Source: Acidobacteriota bacterium | GTDB taxonomy: Bacteria > Acidobacteriota > Thermoanaerobaculia > Gp7-AA8 | NCBI GenBank assembly: GCA_021325515.1 | Contig: JAJPHC010000037.1 | Location: 62,001-126,000 of the forward strand | Direction: 5' to 3' | Length of the DNA stretch: 64,000 nt | Shown here: positions 40,101 through 47,846 of the stretch, piece by piece | How the letters are laid out: every line of letters starts with the position of its first letter | How positions within the stretch are numbered: the stretch's first letter is position 1 | The notes under the pieces: generated by a model | The model's database searches: none | What the model was told of the DNA's origin: nothing | The model's input: the letters and a program-made list of their open reading frames with translations, nothing else | Translations under genes and position numbers: made by a program

Positions 40101-42680
40101 CGCGGTGGTGTTCGGCCCGTTGTTCTGAATCGTGGCTGTATAGCTGAGCGGTGCAGCGGCGTTGACGGAGGCCGGGCCGCTCATCGACGCCGCGAGATCC
40201 GTCTGCGGAGCGACGACGGTGAGGTTGAGAGCCGTCGGCGTGTAGCCCGACGCAATCAGGGCCGGCAGGTTATACGTGGCGAAATCGCCTGTTCTTGATG
40301 CAAACGTGAAGACTGGGAAGACCGTGCCGGTGGAAGGCGAGTAATTGAGATTCGCCTTGAAGGTGCCGTCGAGTGTCGCGGCGCCGCTCACCGTGAATGT
40401 GTCGAAGGAGCCCGCCCCGTCGAGATCGATCGTCATCTTGCCGGTCGAGCCCTGAGTGTAATTGCCGGTTAGATTGATCGTTCCCGCCGACGAGCCGCCG
40501 GGCTGGACCTCCGCGTTGTTGTTCTGCAGATCTCCGGTGATGGTTCCGGCTCCATCGAGAACACCGCCGTTCAGAAGCATGGGATTGGTGACTTTGATGT
40601 TCCCCGCTCCGAGCGTCGTCGTTCCGGACGACTGCGTGTAGGTGCCGGTGAAATGGAGAGTCCCGATCTGAGCCTTCACGGTGCCGGCATTGGTGAAGTC
40701 GGGGTCGATCACCGTTGTGCCGGTGCCCGCGGACTTCTGGAACGTCCCGTTGTTCGTGATCGAGCTCGAGCCGAGGATGAGGGCGTCCGTCCGGGGCCGT
40801 TTCGTGCGCGCACTGCCGACGAAGAAATTGATGATCGGCTGGTCGGTCTGGATGTCGAACAAGCCGTTGTTCGTGATGGTGGCCGCGCTCGTCGTCATGC
40901 TGTTCGGAGCGGCGGCGCTGTAGATGATCGTGCCGTCGTTCTGCAGATTGAGCCCGCCCAGCGTCATGCTGCCGTTGGCGCAATCAATGGTTAGAGTCGC
41001 TCCGTTCGCGACGTCGAACGTGGAGTTGCCGTTCAGCGATCCGGAGGAGATCGTCCCCGTGCCCGTCACCGTGAAGGTGTTCTGCACGGTAAGGCTGCCG
41101 CTCGCCAGGAGTAGGTCGGTCGTCGACGCGGATCCCGATGTCGTGAGCGAACCGCCGCTGATGGAGGTCGTCTGTGCGCTGTAGCTGCTCGCGATGCTCG
41201 TGCTCCCGGCCGGAAACGCGATCGTGCCATCCGACTGGACGTAACCGGAGGAGGTGATCGTGGTCGATCCCGCGGAGAACGCGAGCGTCGATCCCGTGCT
41301 GACGAAGAACGATCCGCTGCTCGTTCCCGATCCGGCGATGTCGAGTGTTCCGGATGACACATTCAAGGTCGCGCCGTTCGCGAACGGAGGATTGATCGTG
41401 GAGGTTCCTGTCCCGCCGTACTTGCTCAGATAGCCGTTGGGATAGAGGTTGAATCCACCGGCCGACCCGCCGTCGTTGATGGAGCCATCATTCGTGAAAT
41501 AGAAGTTTCCGTAGACCGAGAACGTCCCGCCGTTCGACAGGACGAGAGCGGTCGCAGCCGACGGGGCGTAATTGATCGTGCCGTAGTCGTTGAAACTGCG
41601 GCCGTCGAGAATCATGTTTCCGGCCGCTCCGTCCAGCGTGCCGGTTCCTCCGCCGTTCAGTTGCGTTCCGCCGCTGCCGGTCATCGTGCCACCGCTCCAG
41701 GTGAGGGTGTTCATCGTGAGAAATCCGGAGCCCTGCAGCGTGCCTGCAGTCATCGTGAACCCTGCAGGCGATGTGACGCCGCCGATGGACAAGGTGCCGC
41801 CGGTCACACTGAGCGTGCCGCCGCCCGAAACGACGCCGTTCGCCGTCAGTGTGTAGGTGCCCGACGGAAAGTCGGCGGTAGTTCCCGCGGAGATCGTGAG
41901 AGGACCGTCCCCGGTTCCGCCGCCCGACAGATGGAGATTGCCGAGCAGCACAGAAACGTTCCCCGACGACGTCGTGTTGAGCGCGCAGGAGATCGTGGAG
42001 TCGCCGCCTCCCTGCGAGAGCGTGCCATTGTTCGTGGTCGTGTTCGTGCCGTTGACCGTGGCACTGGCGAGCGACAGAGTCCCGCTGCTCTGAACCGTCA
42101 GGCTATTGTTCACGGTCATCGTGCCGCCGTTCACGCCGAGCGTGCCGCCGTTCGAGATCGTGCTGGCGCCGTCGATATTGAGAGCCGCACCCGTCTGCAC
42201 ATCGACATAGCCGCCGTTCACGGAGAGGGACGATCCGTTGTTGAACGTCAGAGATCCGCCATTGGCGATGGTGAGCGTGCCGCCTGGCTCGACGATGAGC
42301 GTGGTTGCACTCGCCATCGATCCTGCGCCTGCGAGCGTGAGCGATCCGCCGGACTGAATGTCGATCGTGCAGCCGGCACAGCTCATGTTGAGCCCGACGA
42401 TCGGGTTTGGAATCGACGAGTTGACGATGAGAGTGGTGGGTGATGCGTTGGTGTTCGTTGCGGAATCGCCGGGCGCACATCCGGGAAATCCGCCGGCCGG
42501 CGACCAGACCGCGCCGGTCGTATCCGTCCAGTTCGCGACAGGTGGCGGCGCACTTCCGGTGACGAAATAGCTGCTCGGGATGCACACCGCGAGAGCTACC
42601 GAGCCGATCGCCGAGACGATCACCAGAAAGGAGAGGAGAGTTGCCAGAACGACGGTCGGACGGCGTGATGCGTTGCGCAT
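35727..42680 (-). CDS. Giant secreted repeat protein: beta-helix, six DUF11 domains, duplicated C-terminal domain
   Basis: 2317 residues. Signal peptide with a hydrophobic core (LATLLSFLVIVSAIGSVALA). Residues about 90-820: short Gly/Ser/Thr/Asn-rich repeats (NGGTLTVN type) expected to form a beta-helix. Residues about 827-1539: six DUF11 repeats of about 119 residues starting ADLQIVKSG or similar; five carry the Cys pair SGAC..xPC. Residues about 1545-1840: fibronectin-type and BACON-like domains (ADKPWISLTPVSG). Residues about 1851-2317: two copies of a domain with SWRSD, GQFIPA, RTN(L/I)G and GKVTAYGSVVD. No LPXTG, PEP-CTERM or beta-barrel anchor is visible. Probably an extracellular surface or matrix protein; function unknown. 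Confidence 0.9.
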   Translation of the reverse strand: MRNASRRPTVVLATLLSFLVIVSAIGSVALAVCIPSSYFVTGSAPPPVANWTDTTGAVWSPAGGFPGCAPGDSATNTNASPTTLIVNSSIPNPIVGLNMSCAGCTIDIQSGGSLTLAGAGSMASATTLIVEPGGTLTIANGGSLTFNNGSSLSVNGGYVDVQTGAALNIDGASTISNGGTLGVNGGTMTVNNSLTVQSSGTLSLASATVNGTNTTTNNGTLSQGGGDSTISCALNTTSSGNVSVLLGNLHLSGGGTGDGPLTISAGTTADFPSGTYTLTANGVVSGGGTLSVTGGTLSIGGVTSPAGFTMTAGTLQGSGFLTMNTLTWSGGTMTGSGGTQLNGGGTGTLDGAAGNMILDGRSFNDYGTINYAPSAATALVLSNGGTFSVYGNFYFTNDGSINDGGSAGGFNLYPNGYLSKYGGTGTSTINPPFANGATLNVSSGTLDIAGSGTSSGSFFVSTGSTLAFSAGSTTITSSGYVQSDGTIAFPAGSTSIASSYSAQTTSISGGSLTTSGSASTTDLLLASGSLTVQNTFTVTGTGTISSGSLNGNSTFDVANGATLTIDCANGSMTLGGLNLQNDGTIIYSAAAPNSMTTSAATITNNGLFDIQTDQPIINFFVGSARTKRPRTDALILGSSSITNNGTFQKSAGTGTTVIDPDFTNAGTVKAQIGTLHFTGTYTQSSGTTTLGAGNIKVTNPMLLNGGVLDGAGTITGDLQNNNAEVQPGGSSAGTINLTGNYTQGSTGKMTIDLDGAGSFDTFTVSGAATLDGTFKANLNYSPSTGTVFPVFTFASRTGDFATYNLPALIASGYTPTALNLTVVAPQTDLAASMSGPASVNAAAPLSYTATIQNNGPNTTAGTTTVVDTLPAGVTGASGSGTGWSCGAPSGGTITCTSTDAIASTSSYPALTFTMNAPAASGSITNSATVSSPYDGNSSNNTASSTTTVNAVADLQIVKSGPGGVVAGQNIVYTVTVTNNGPSTSNGVVVTDPTPANLTFVSNSGACTTAYPCSLGSMTAGQVKVITSTYSTSANFAGNVTNTASVADAFGTDPNNTNDTSSATTNVGAQSDLTITKTGTASASPGQNVTYTLTVKNNGPSPATSTVVSDVTPAGLAFVSNSGACTSAYPCSLGTLAAGQIATITSTYTVASNFTGASITNTASVASSVNDPNNADNSSAATTNIVQQADLSITKSGPPSASPGQVVTYVVTVTNLGPSTAGSVTVNDTPPAGLTFVANSGACTSNFPCNVGALAAGQSATINATYSIPSNFASPSITNTASVTSAAIDPNSSNDSASVTTPVTASADVQIVKSGPASFVPGQNISYTITVTNNGPLSAANVFVSDPAPAGLTFVSNSGACTTPFPCSLGTLAASQSSTITSTFSIPSNYSGSTIANTASVSSSTNDGNTTNNSSTVTTPLATSSTIDLIAVKNGPANANASDTITFQIFITNNSPFTASNVVVTDPTPSGLVFIGNAGACVTAFPCTIASLAGRQTVTIQSTYFVQAQGGSITNSATVSSGATDPQPANNTGSATVTIAPPVQCPPQGPQLVTPAAGATVTSPVSLAWTSVPNAISYNVIISGSGLPVTISTSDTTAEVSLPNGNYTWLVEAIGDAGCSGQTSSSGSFSVCTAPTVAPIAGIPGQMTTGQNFTLEWTSVADAVTYEVQEASTSNFVGFTTSTTGALKKTFVKQVTVPTRFFYRVRAVTACGALGPFSTPIAIVVVPVPAPDTPSPSVNVPLGSTQPVTFTIFIPGLPGITTSFIATADKPWISLTPVSGLVGPEGTTITISLDASHLANGTWTGTVLVVYGTSGVSGRYGSDGSSTTSVPVSVNVVTPVTPSSLNSASQSALLIPSLGFLASGNSSWRSDIRIANLASQPQKYQLSFNSGSSSVKQTLITIDAGATTALDDFVRAWFGVGPLGDSASGSLSIQALDANGKPLLNNISTIVSSKTFNALGNSTLGQFIPATPFSSFIGKSGSLLTLQQIAQSELFRTNLGLVEAANKTANVVLSVFDGGGSKVLDVPLSLRAGEQKQLNSFLAQNNVSLTNGHIEVQVTGGDGRVTAYASVVDNKTQDPFFIAGVPSGGGSSRFVLAGIADLNSGSASWRSDVRVLNSGNAPQPATLTFYPASSAGHGDSQRITINPGETKAFDNVLHSAFGLDNVGGVLHVTTPADAPLVVSARTYNQTEKGSVGQFIPAVTPADSVGTASAKPLQILQLEESPRYRTNIGIAEVTGKPATVELSVVLPDSKVVPVVDVPLGAFEFVQLPVLGNLGVGNVYNARISVRVIDGDGKVTAYGSVVDRNTLDATYVPAQQ
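38066..40202 (-). repeat. Six tandem DUF11-coding repeats
   Basis: Within the giant gene, six units of about 355 bases encode consecutive DUF11 domains that begin near TDLAASMSG, ADLQIVKSG, SDLTITKTG, ADLSITKSG, ADVQIVKSG and IDLIAVKNG. The inner copies are most alike, as expected from unequal crossing-over. Read counts across this region could vary in assemblies. Confidence 0.85.
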
Positions 42681-42794
42681 GCGGTCTCCGGACGGCTAGG
42701 TTAAAAAGAACCCAAAAAAGGGGAAATCAGCGTACCACTGAAAACAGAAATACGTTCTCTCTCCAAACCGTTACGCCATTGCCGACAAGCCCGC

Positions 42795-42906
42795 TGGGGT
42801 GAGCTCGGGTCCTGTGCAGCAGGAGCATCGAACCTCGTCAGGTCCGGAAGGAAGCAGCGATAAGGTGCCAAACCTGCGTGACACAGATCGGCCTGGGCTC
42901 TTCCGA
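42795..42906 (+). ncRNA. ffs: Signal recognition particle RNA (4.5S, small bacterial type)
   Basis: The core GGTCCGGAAGGAAGCAGC (42841-42858) is the strongly conserved apical loop region bound by Ffh. The flanks pair to a long hairpin (GAGC at 42801 with GCTC at 42897; an outer GCCCGCT/AGCGGGC stem could extend it to 42789-42912), without the Alu domain of long SRP RNAs. Position upstream of dnaX-ybaB-recR is the classical one. Exact ends are estimates. Confidence 0.92.
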
Positions 42907-42925
42907 GCGGGCATTGTCGCTTTCA

Positions 42926-43011
42926 GCGAAATTGAAAATCGACAACTGAAAATTCGCGGTCGGTCGCGAGTTTTTCCTTTTCAATTTTCAGTTTTCAATT
43001 TTCAATTTCGC
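42926..43011. repeat. AT-rich 29-bp inverted repeat between SRP RNA and dnaX
   Basis: Arm one, 42926-42954, and arm two, 42983-43011, are reverse complements at 27 of 29 positions; the loop is 28 bases. The arms are built of GAAAATT-type AT-rich units, in strong contrast to the GC-rich surroundings. Arm two ends five bases before the dnaX ATG, so the folded RNA would occlude the translation start. A separate hairpin with a U-run is nested in the loop. Confidence 0.85.
42954..42981 (+). terminator. Candidate terminator of the SRP RNA, nested in the inverted repeat
   Basis: TCGCG and CGCGA pair around GTCGGT, followed by GTTTTTCCTTTT. The stem is short but GC-rich and the U-run is strong. It lies about 48 bases after the predicted SRP RNA 3' end. 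Confidence 0.45.
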
Positions 43012-43016
43012 CTCAC

Positions 43017-44573
43017 ATGAGTTACCAGGCGCTCGCACGCAAGTATCGCCCGCAGTCGTTCCGCGACATCGTCGGTCAGGAGACGACCGTTCGAACTCTG
43101 CAGAACGCGATCGAATCGAAGCGGATCCATCACGCCTATCTCTTCTCCGGTGTGCGCGGGGTCGGCAAAACGACGTCGGCGCGCATCCTGGCGAAAGCGC
43201 TGAACTGCGTGCAGGGACCTGCTGCGGAGCCGTGCAACGAATGCACGATCTGCCGGGAGATCACCGAGGGCATCGATCTCGATGTCCGCGAGATCGACGC
43301 GGCGACGTATACCGGCGTCGACAACGTGCGCGAGCTGCGCGATGTCACGCAGTACGAGCCTGCGCGCGACCGCTATCGCGTCTTCATCATCGATGAAGCG
43401 CACATGCTGTCGATGCAGTCGTGGAATGCACTGCTGAAGCTGATCGAAGAGCCGCCCGATCATGTGATCTTCATGTTCGCGACGACGGAGATGAACAAGG
43501 TCCCGCAGACGATCATGTCGCGGGTTCAGAAACTCATCCTCCGCAAGATTTCGCTCGATGAGCTGATCGCGCGTCTCGACCAGATCTGCAGGGCGGAAGG
43601 CATCGAGGCGACGCGTGACGCGCTGGAGATCGTTGCGCGGCGCGGAGAGGGAAGCGTCCGCGATGCGCTCTCGCTGCTCGATCAGATCATCGCCTTCGCC
43701 GGCCGCTCGATTTCCGCCGCCGACGTCGCAACGGTCCTCGGTCTCTCCGACACGAATTTCTTCGCGCGCATCGTGACGTCGATCGGCGAAGGCGACCATG
43801 CCGCCATTCTCGAGACGCTCGCCGAGGCGGCGGAAGGCGGGCGCGATTTCAAGATCCTCTATCGCGATCTGCTGAATTTCGTTCGCAATCTGCTGCTGCT
43901 CAGCGGCGGTGCCGGCGAGTCGATGCTCGCGGTCTCGCCCGAAGATCTGAAGACGATTCAGAGCGTCGCGGGGCGCTTCTCGTACCACGACCTGCTGCGC
44001 ATCGCGAATCTGCTGCTGCGCGACGACGAAACGGTCAATCGCGCCGAGCATCAGCGGCTGGCCGTCGAGATCGCGCTGCTGAAAGCAGCAACCTTCCCCA
44101 AACTGAAATCGGTGGAAGAGGTCCTCTCGTCGAAGGGCGGCGTGTCCGTCCCGCCGGCATCCTCACCATCGCCCCCGCCCTCGCAACGTACACAGCGGAG
44201 AGACGAGCCTGCAGTGAGCGGTAAGGCCTCCGGCGACCTCTCTGCGCTGATCGAAAAACTTCAGAAGTCCCGCCCGCTCATCGCCGGCTACGTCGATCAC
44301 GCGATTTCAGGAAGCAGGGATGGGAACCGCATCACCTGGACGTTCAACGACTCGACGTTCGCGGATTACGTCAGCGAAGCGAAGAGCACGATCGAGCAGC
44401 TTGCGTCCGAGGTGTACGGCGAGAAGGTCGTCGTGGAGACGAAGCTTGCGGGAGCAGAACCGCGGGATCGCCGCACCGAGGACAAGGCGCCGGCAGTGCG
44501 CGAAGATCCGGTGCTCAAGGCATTCCAGAAGCATCTCGGCGGCGAGATCGTCGAGAGCAGGAGAACGAAATGA
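43017..44573 (+). CDS. dnaX: DNA polymerase III subunit gamma/tau
   Basis: DnaX is the clamp-loader ATPase of the replisome. 518 residues: [20 protein letters not shown] at the N terminus, Walker [21 protein letters not shown], the zinc-binding CNECTIC region, Walker [12 protein letters not shown] and sensor segments, then a variable tail ending in a basic-rich C terminus. No A-rich slippery heptamer for a programmed gamma/tau frameshift was noticed. The ATG has no clear Shine-Dalgarno sequence and is directly preceded by the inverted repeat. The stop overlaps ybaB by four bases. Confidence 0.96.
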   Translation: MSYQALARKYRPQSFRDIVGQETTVRTLQNAIESKRIHHAYLFSGVRGVGKTTSARILAKALNCVQGPAAEPCNECTICREITEGIDLDVREIDAATYTGVDNVRELRDVTQYEPARDRYRVFIIDEAHMLSMQSWNALLKLIEEPPDHVIFMFATTEMNKVPQTIMSRVQKLILRKISLDELIARLDQICRAEGIEATRDALEIVARRGEGSVRDALSLLDQIIAFAGRSISAADVATVLGLSDTNFFARIVTSIGEGDHAAILETLAEAAEGGRDFKILYRDLLNFVRNLLLLSGGAGESMLAVSPEDLKTIQSVAGRFSYHDLLRIANLLLRDDETVNRAEHQRLAVEIALLKAATFPKLKSVEEVLSSKGGVSVPPASSPSPPPSQRTQRRDEPAVSGKASGDLSALIEKLQKSRPLIAGYVDHAISGSRDGNRITWTFNDSTFADYVSEAKSTIEQLASEVYGEKVVVETKLAGAEPRDRRTEDKAPAVREDPVLKAFQKHLGGEIVESRRTK

Positions 44574-44869
44574 ACCCGAAGCAGTTGATGAAGCAGGTGC
44601 AGCAGATGCAGGCCCAGATGCAGAAGCAGATGGCCGAGCTGCGCGTGGAAGGCTCCGCCGGCGGCGGCATGGTGAAGGCTACGATGAGCGGCTCGAAAGA
44701 GCTCATCGCCGTCACGATCGACAAGGAAGCGGTCGATCCGAACGATGTCGAGATGCTGCAGGACCTCGTCGTCGCCGCAGTCAACGAAGCGGCGCGCAAA
44801 GTGGACGAGGAGCTCCAGAGCTCGATCGGCGCGATGACGGGCGGAATGAAGATTCCGGGGATGTTCTAA
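44570..44869 (+). CDS. ybaB: YbaB/EbfC family nucleoid-associated protein
   Basis: 99 residues. The start [24 protein letters not shown] is the long helix of YbaB/EbfC dimers, followed by the beta-sheet part with [21 protein letters not shown]. Such proteins bind DNA as tweezer-shaped dimers and are encoded between dnaX and recR in most bacteria, as here. It is coupled to dnaX by a four-base overlap. Confidence 0.95.
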   Translation: MNPKQLMKQVQQMQAQMQKQMAELRVEGSAGGGMVKATMSGSKELIAVTIDKEAVDPNDVEMLQDLVVAAVNEAARKVDEELQSSIGAMTGGMKIPGMF

Positions 44870-44891
44870 CCAGAGGTCGCGCGGTTTCGCA

Positions 44892-44952
44892 GGTTCGCGG
44901 GTTTGCGGTTCCAGCCAACCCCCGAGCCCGCGAGCCGCAAGCCCGCGCAACC
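44892..44952. repeat. GC-rich inverted repeat in the recR leader
   Basis: GGTTCGCGGGTTTGCGGTTC (44892-44911) pairs, with one bulge and a few G-U pairs, with 44932-44952; the loop is 20 bases. The second arm ends two bases before the recR ATG, so the structure covers the ribosome binding site. No U-run follows, so it is not a classical terminator. Confidence 0.65.
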
Positions 44953-44954
44953 AG

Positions 44955-45548
44955 ATGACCGCTCCCCCACTCGCGAATCTGATCAACGAGCTGACGAAGC
45001 TGCCTGGCGTCGGAGGCAAATCTGCGTCGCGGCTCGCGTACCACATCCTCAAGCGCCCCATGATCGAAGCGGAGGCGCTCGCGCAGGCGATTCTGGATGT
45101 GAAGACGAAAGTGTTCCGCTGCTCGATCTGCAACAACATGACGGATGTCGAGCCGTGTGCGATCTGCAGTGATCCGCGCCGCGATGCATCGACGATCTGC
45201 GTGGTGGAAGAGGCGTTCAACATCTCGACCATCGAGCAGACGCGCGATTTCAAAGGTGTGTTTCACGTGCTCCTCGGCGCGCTCTCGCCGTTGAAGGGGA
45301 TCGGCCCGCAGGACATCGACGTCAATGGATTACTGAAGCGCATTCGGGACGGAGCGATCCGCGAAGTCATCATCGCCACGAATCCGAATGTGGAAGGCGA
45401 AGCGACGGCGCTGTACATCGCACAGCAGCTCCGTTCGACCGGCGTGAAAACCACCCGGCTCGCGTTCGGGCTGCCGGTGGGTGGCGACCTCGAATACGCG
45501 GATCAGGTCACGATGTCGAAGGCCCTCGAAGGACGGCGGGAAATCTAA
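44955..45548 (+). CDS. recR: Recombination mediator protein RecR
   Basis: RecR forms a ring with RecO or RecF that loads RecA at gaps. 197 residues: N-terminal helix-hairpin-helix LTKLPGVGGKSASRLAYH, a four-cysteine zinc finger CSICNNMTDVEPCAICSD, and a Toprim domain with CVVEEAFNIS and ATNPNVEGEATALYI. All family elements are present. An 85-base gap to ybaB holds a strong hairpin that ends directly before the ATG. Confidence 0.96.
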   Translation: MTAPPLANLINELTKLPGVGGKSASRLAYHILKRPMIEAEALAQAILDVKTKVFRCSICNNMTDVEPCAICSDPRRDASTICVVEEAFNISTIEQTRDFKGVFHVLLGALSPLKGIGPQDIDVNGLLKRIRDGAIREVIIATNPNVEGEATALYIAQQLRSTGVKTTRLAFGLPVGGDLEYADQVTMSKALEGRREI

Positions 45549-45562
45549 CGAGCCCGAGCCTG

Positions 45563-45606
45563 AGCCCGGCTTCGTCGTCAAACCCTGTCCGACGAATCCT
45601 CGGGCT
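45563..45606 (+). terminator. Hairpin after recR, possible terminator
   Basis: AGCCCG...TTCGTCG pairs with CGACGAA...CGGGCT, with small bulges on both sides and a 12-base loop. It starts 15 bases after the recR stop. No U-run follows, so it is a weak terminator candidate. Confidence 0.35.
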
Positions 45607-45642
45607 TCCGCACCAAGAATCTAGGAAGGGCAATGCTTACTG

Positions 45643-45651
45643 TGCTATACA
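45643..45651 (+). promoter_or_regulatory. Candidate extended -10 promoter of the mglB/mglA genes
   Basis: TGCTATACA is an extended -10 element (TGn plus TATACA); no good -35 box is found 17 bases upstream. The start would lie about 30 bases before the mglB ATG. Confidence 0.4.
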
Positions 45652-45688
45652 CTTTCGTCCGTCCCAACTTTCGGGCACCTGGTGAACA

Positions 45689-46189
45689 ATGGCCGCTCCT
45701 GATCTCGTCATGTACGAGGAGGAGTACCAGCAGATCAAGGACATCCTCCATCGTCTGCAGGTAGACTCCAACTCGAAAATCGTCTTTCTGGTCGACAAAA
45801 ACGGCCAGCAGATCGCCTCGCAGGGTGACATGCGCGGGGTCGATGCCACATCTCTCGCCTCACTCACGGCCGGCAACGTCGCAGCAACGGACGGACTGGC
45901 GAAGCTGATCGGCGAGAAGGAATTCTCGATCCTCTTCCACGAAGGGGAGCGGGACAACATCCACATTTCGCTCGTAGCCCAGCGGGTGATCCTCGTCGTG
46001 ATCTTCGACGAGAAGTCATCGCTTGGCCTCGTTCGATTGAGAGTCAAGAAAGCCTCCGGCGAGCTCGAGAAGACCTTCGAGCAGTTGCTGAAGAAGGCGG
46101 AGGCGGACCGGGGGAATCAGGCGAACCGCTTCGACTCGCCGTTCGCTGAGATTACCGACGAGGATATCGACAGTCTGTTCAGCGAATAG
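45689..46189 (+). CDS. mglB: Roadblock/LC7 domain protein, MglB-like GTPase-activating protein
   Basis: 166 residues. The roadblock fold is visible in [19 protein letters not shown], followed by [21 protein letters not shown] and [14 protein letters not shown], and the protein ends with an acidic tail. MglB is the GAP of the small GTPase MglA and marks one cell pole in Myxococcus. The next gene is an MglA homologue after two bases, so the assignment as MglB rests on both sequence and context. The C-terminal acidic extension of about 30 residues is not assigned. Confidence 0.88.
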   Translation: MAAPDLVMYEEEYQQIKDILHRLQVDSNSKIVFLVDKNGQQIASQGDMRGVDATSLASLTAGNVAATDGLAKLIGEKEFSILFHEGERDNIHISLVAQRVILVVIFDEKSSLGLVRLRVKKASGELEKTFEQLLKKAEADRGNQANRFDSPFAEITDEDIDSLFSE

Positions 46190-46191
46190 CA

Positions 46192-46776
46192 ATGACGTTC
46201 ATCAACTACGCGGCGCGCGAGATCAACTGCAAGATCGTGTACTACGGTCCCGGTCTGTGCGGTAAGACGACCAACCTGCAGTGGATCTACGACAAGACGA
46301 ATCCGCAGGCGAAGGGAAAGCTGATCTCTCTCGCGACGGAAACGGACCGCACGCTCTTCTTCGATTTCCTCCCGCTCGATCTCGGTACGGTGCGCGGATT
46401 CAAGACGCGCTTCCACCTCTACACCGTTCCGGGCCAGGTCTTCTATGACGCCTCGCGCAAGCTGATCCTGAAAGGCGTCGACGGAGTGATCTTCGTCGCC
46501 GACTCGCAGGAACCGCGCATGGAAGCGAATATCGAGTCGCTCCAGAATCTCGAGAAGAACCTGAAAGAGCAGGGATACGACCTCAAGACCATCCCCTACG
46601 CCCTGCAATTCAACAAACGCGATCTGCCGACGGCGCTGCCCGCCGATGACATGTACCGGCAGCTCAACTTCAAGGGCGAACCGACGTTCGAAGCGGTGGC
46701 GATGAACGGCACCGGAGTCTTCGACACGCTCAAAGCCGTTGCGAAGCTGGTTCTGACCGAACTGAAGAAGAAGTAG
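46192..46776 (+). CDS. mglA: MglA-like small Ras-family GTPase
   Basis: 194 residues. G1 motif [14 protein letters not shown]3 region in [15 protein letters not shown] (the family has TVPGQ instead of DTAGQ), and G4 NKRDL at about 143. These are hallmarks of MglA, which sets front-rear polarity together with MglB. Only two bases separate it from mglB. In this genome it could control motility or pole identity; effector genes (frz, gld, romR) are not in the window. Confidence 0.94.
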   Translation: MTFINYAAREINCKIVYYGPGLCGKTTNLQWIYDKTNPQAKGKLISLATETDRTLFFDFLPLDLGTVRGFKTRFHLYTVPGQVFYDASRKLILKGVDGVIFVADSQEPRMEANIESLQNLEKNLKEQGYDLKTIPYALQFNKRDLPTALPADDMYRQLNFKGEPTFEAVAMNGTGVFDTLKAVAKLVLTELKKK

Positions 46777-46802
46777 CAAACCCGCAGACGGTCGCGAAGG
46801 AC

Positions 46803-47846
46803 ATGAAGCAAGGGCTCGACATCGTCGCGATCGGCGGCGGCACCGGATTGTCCACACTCCTGCGCGGACTGAAAACGTACGTCGGCGATCCGGGCAAGTG
46901 GTCGATCAGCAGCCTCAGCGCAATCGTCACCGTGACCGATGAAGGAGGGAGCTCGGGAGAGCTTCGCCGCGACTTCGGCATGCTGCCGCCGGGCGACATC
47001 CGCAACTGCATCGTTGCGTTAGCCGAAGAAGAGCAGTTGCTCTCTCAGGTTTTCAACTACAGGTTCGAAGCAGAGGGTCCGCTCAAGGGACATTCGCTCG
47101 GCAACCTGCTGCTCACGGCGATGACCGACATCACCGGAAGCTTCGACAACGCGATTCTCGCCGCCTCGAACATTCTGGCGATCCGCGGCGCGATCTTCCC
47201 CTCGACTCTCTCCGATGTCCGCCTCCATGCAACGCTCGAGGATGGTGCGGAGCTCGTTGGGGAAGTTGCCATCAGCGGGTCGTATCTCGGCGACCGGCGC
47301 CGTACACCGCGCGATCACGCGCGGATCGTTCACCTCAGCATCGACCCGCCCGATGCGCCGCCGGTGTCCGGCGCGATCGATGCAATCGCAGCCGCGGACA
47401 TGATTCTCGTCGGGCCGGGCTCGCTCTACACGTCGGTGCTGCCGAACCTCCTCATCAAGGGTCTGGCGGACGCGCTGCGCGCTTCGAAGGCTCTGCGCGT
47501 TTATGTCTGCAACGTGATGACCCAGCCGGGCGAGACGGGCGGCTATTCGGCCGAACAGCATCTCGCGGCGATCATCGAGCACGCAGGTCTCGTCGTCGAC
47601 GTCATGATCATGAACGGCCGCCGCCCCTCGGAACACATTCTCGCGAATTACGCGAAGGAGCAGGCGTATCCCGTACCGTTCGACGTCAACGCAGTGCGCG
47701 AGCTCGGCGTGACGCCGTTCTTCGGCGACATCATCGCGGAAGGCGATTACGTGCGGCACGATTCGCGCGCGCTGGCGGATACGATTTTCCGGTTGTATGA
47801 CCGCTACGGCAGGACGCGCGAGCGGATGCGGAGAAACGAAGGATGA
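46803..47846 (+). CDS. yvcK: YvcK/CofD-like protein (gluconeogenesis factor)
   Basis: 347 residues with the nucleotide-sugar-binding start VAIGGGTGLSTLLRGLK and the segments VTDEGGSSGELRRDFGMLPPGD and HSLGNLLLTAM, typical of YvcK. In Bacillus and Mycobacterium, YvcK (CuvA) binds UDP-GlcNAc and is needed for cell-wall growth on gluconeogenic carbon. The overlapping glmU gene produces UDP-GlcNAc, which fits this role. An ATGA overlap couples the two genes. Confidence 0.93.
   Translation: MKQGLDIVAIGGGTGLSTLLRGLKTYVGDPGKWSISSLSAIVTVTDEGGSSGELRRDFGMLPPGDIRNCIVALAEEEQLLSQVFNYRFEAEGPLKGHSLGNLLLTAMTDITGSFDNAILAASNILAIRGAIFPSTLSDVRLHATLEDGAELVGEVAISGSYLGDRRRTPRDHARIVHLSIDPPDAPPVSGAIDAIAAADMILVGPGSLYTSVLPNLLIKGLADALRASKALRVYVCNVMTQPGETGGYSAEQHLAAIIEHAGLVVDVMIMNGRRPSEHILANYAKEQAYPVPFDVNAVRELGVTPFFGDIIAEGDYVRHDSRALADTIFRLYDRYGRTRERMRRNEG

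Noticed and set aside
38066-40202. Regular repeats considered as a CRISPR or tandem satellite
   Set aside because: The units are about 355 bases, in frame, and translate to DUF11 domains; no short identical repeats with unique spacers.
43017-44573. Programmed frameshift in dnaX for a short gamma form
   Set aside because: No A-rich slippery heptamer with a downstream hairpin was noticed in the region after the ATPase part.
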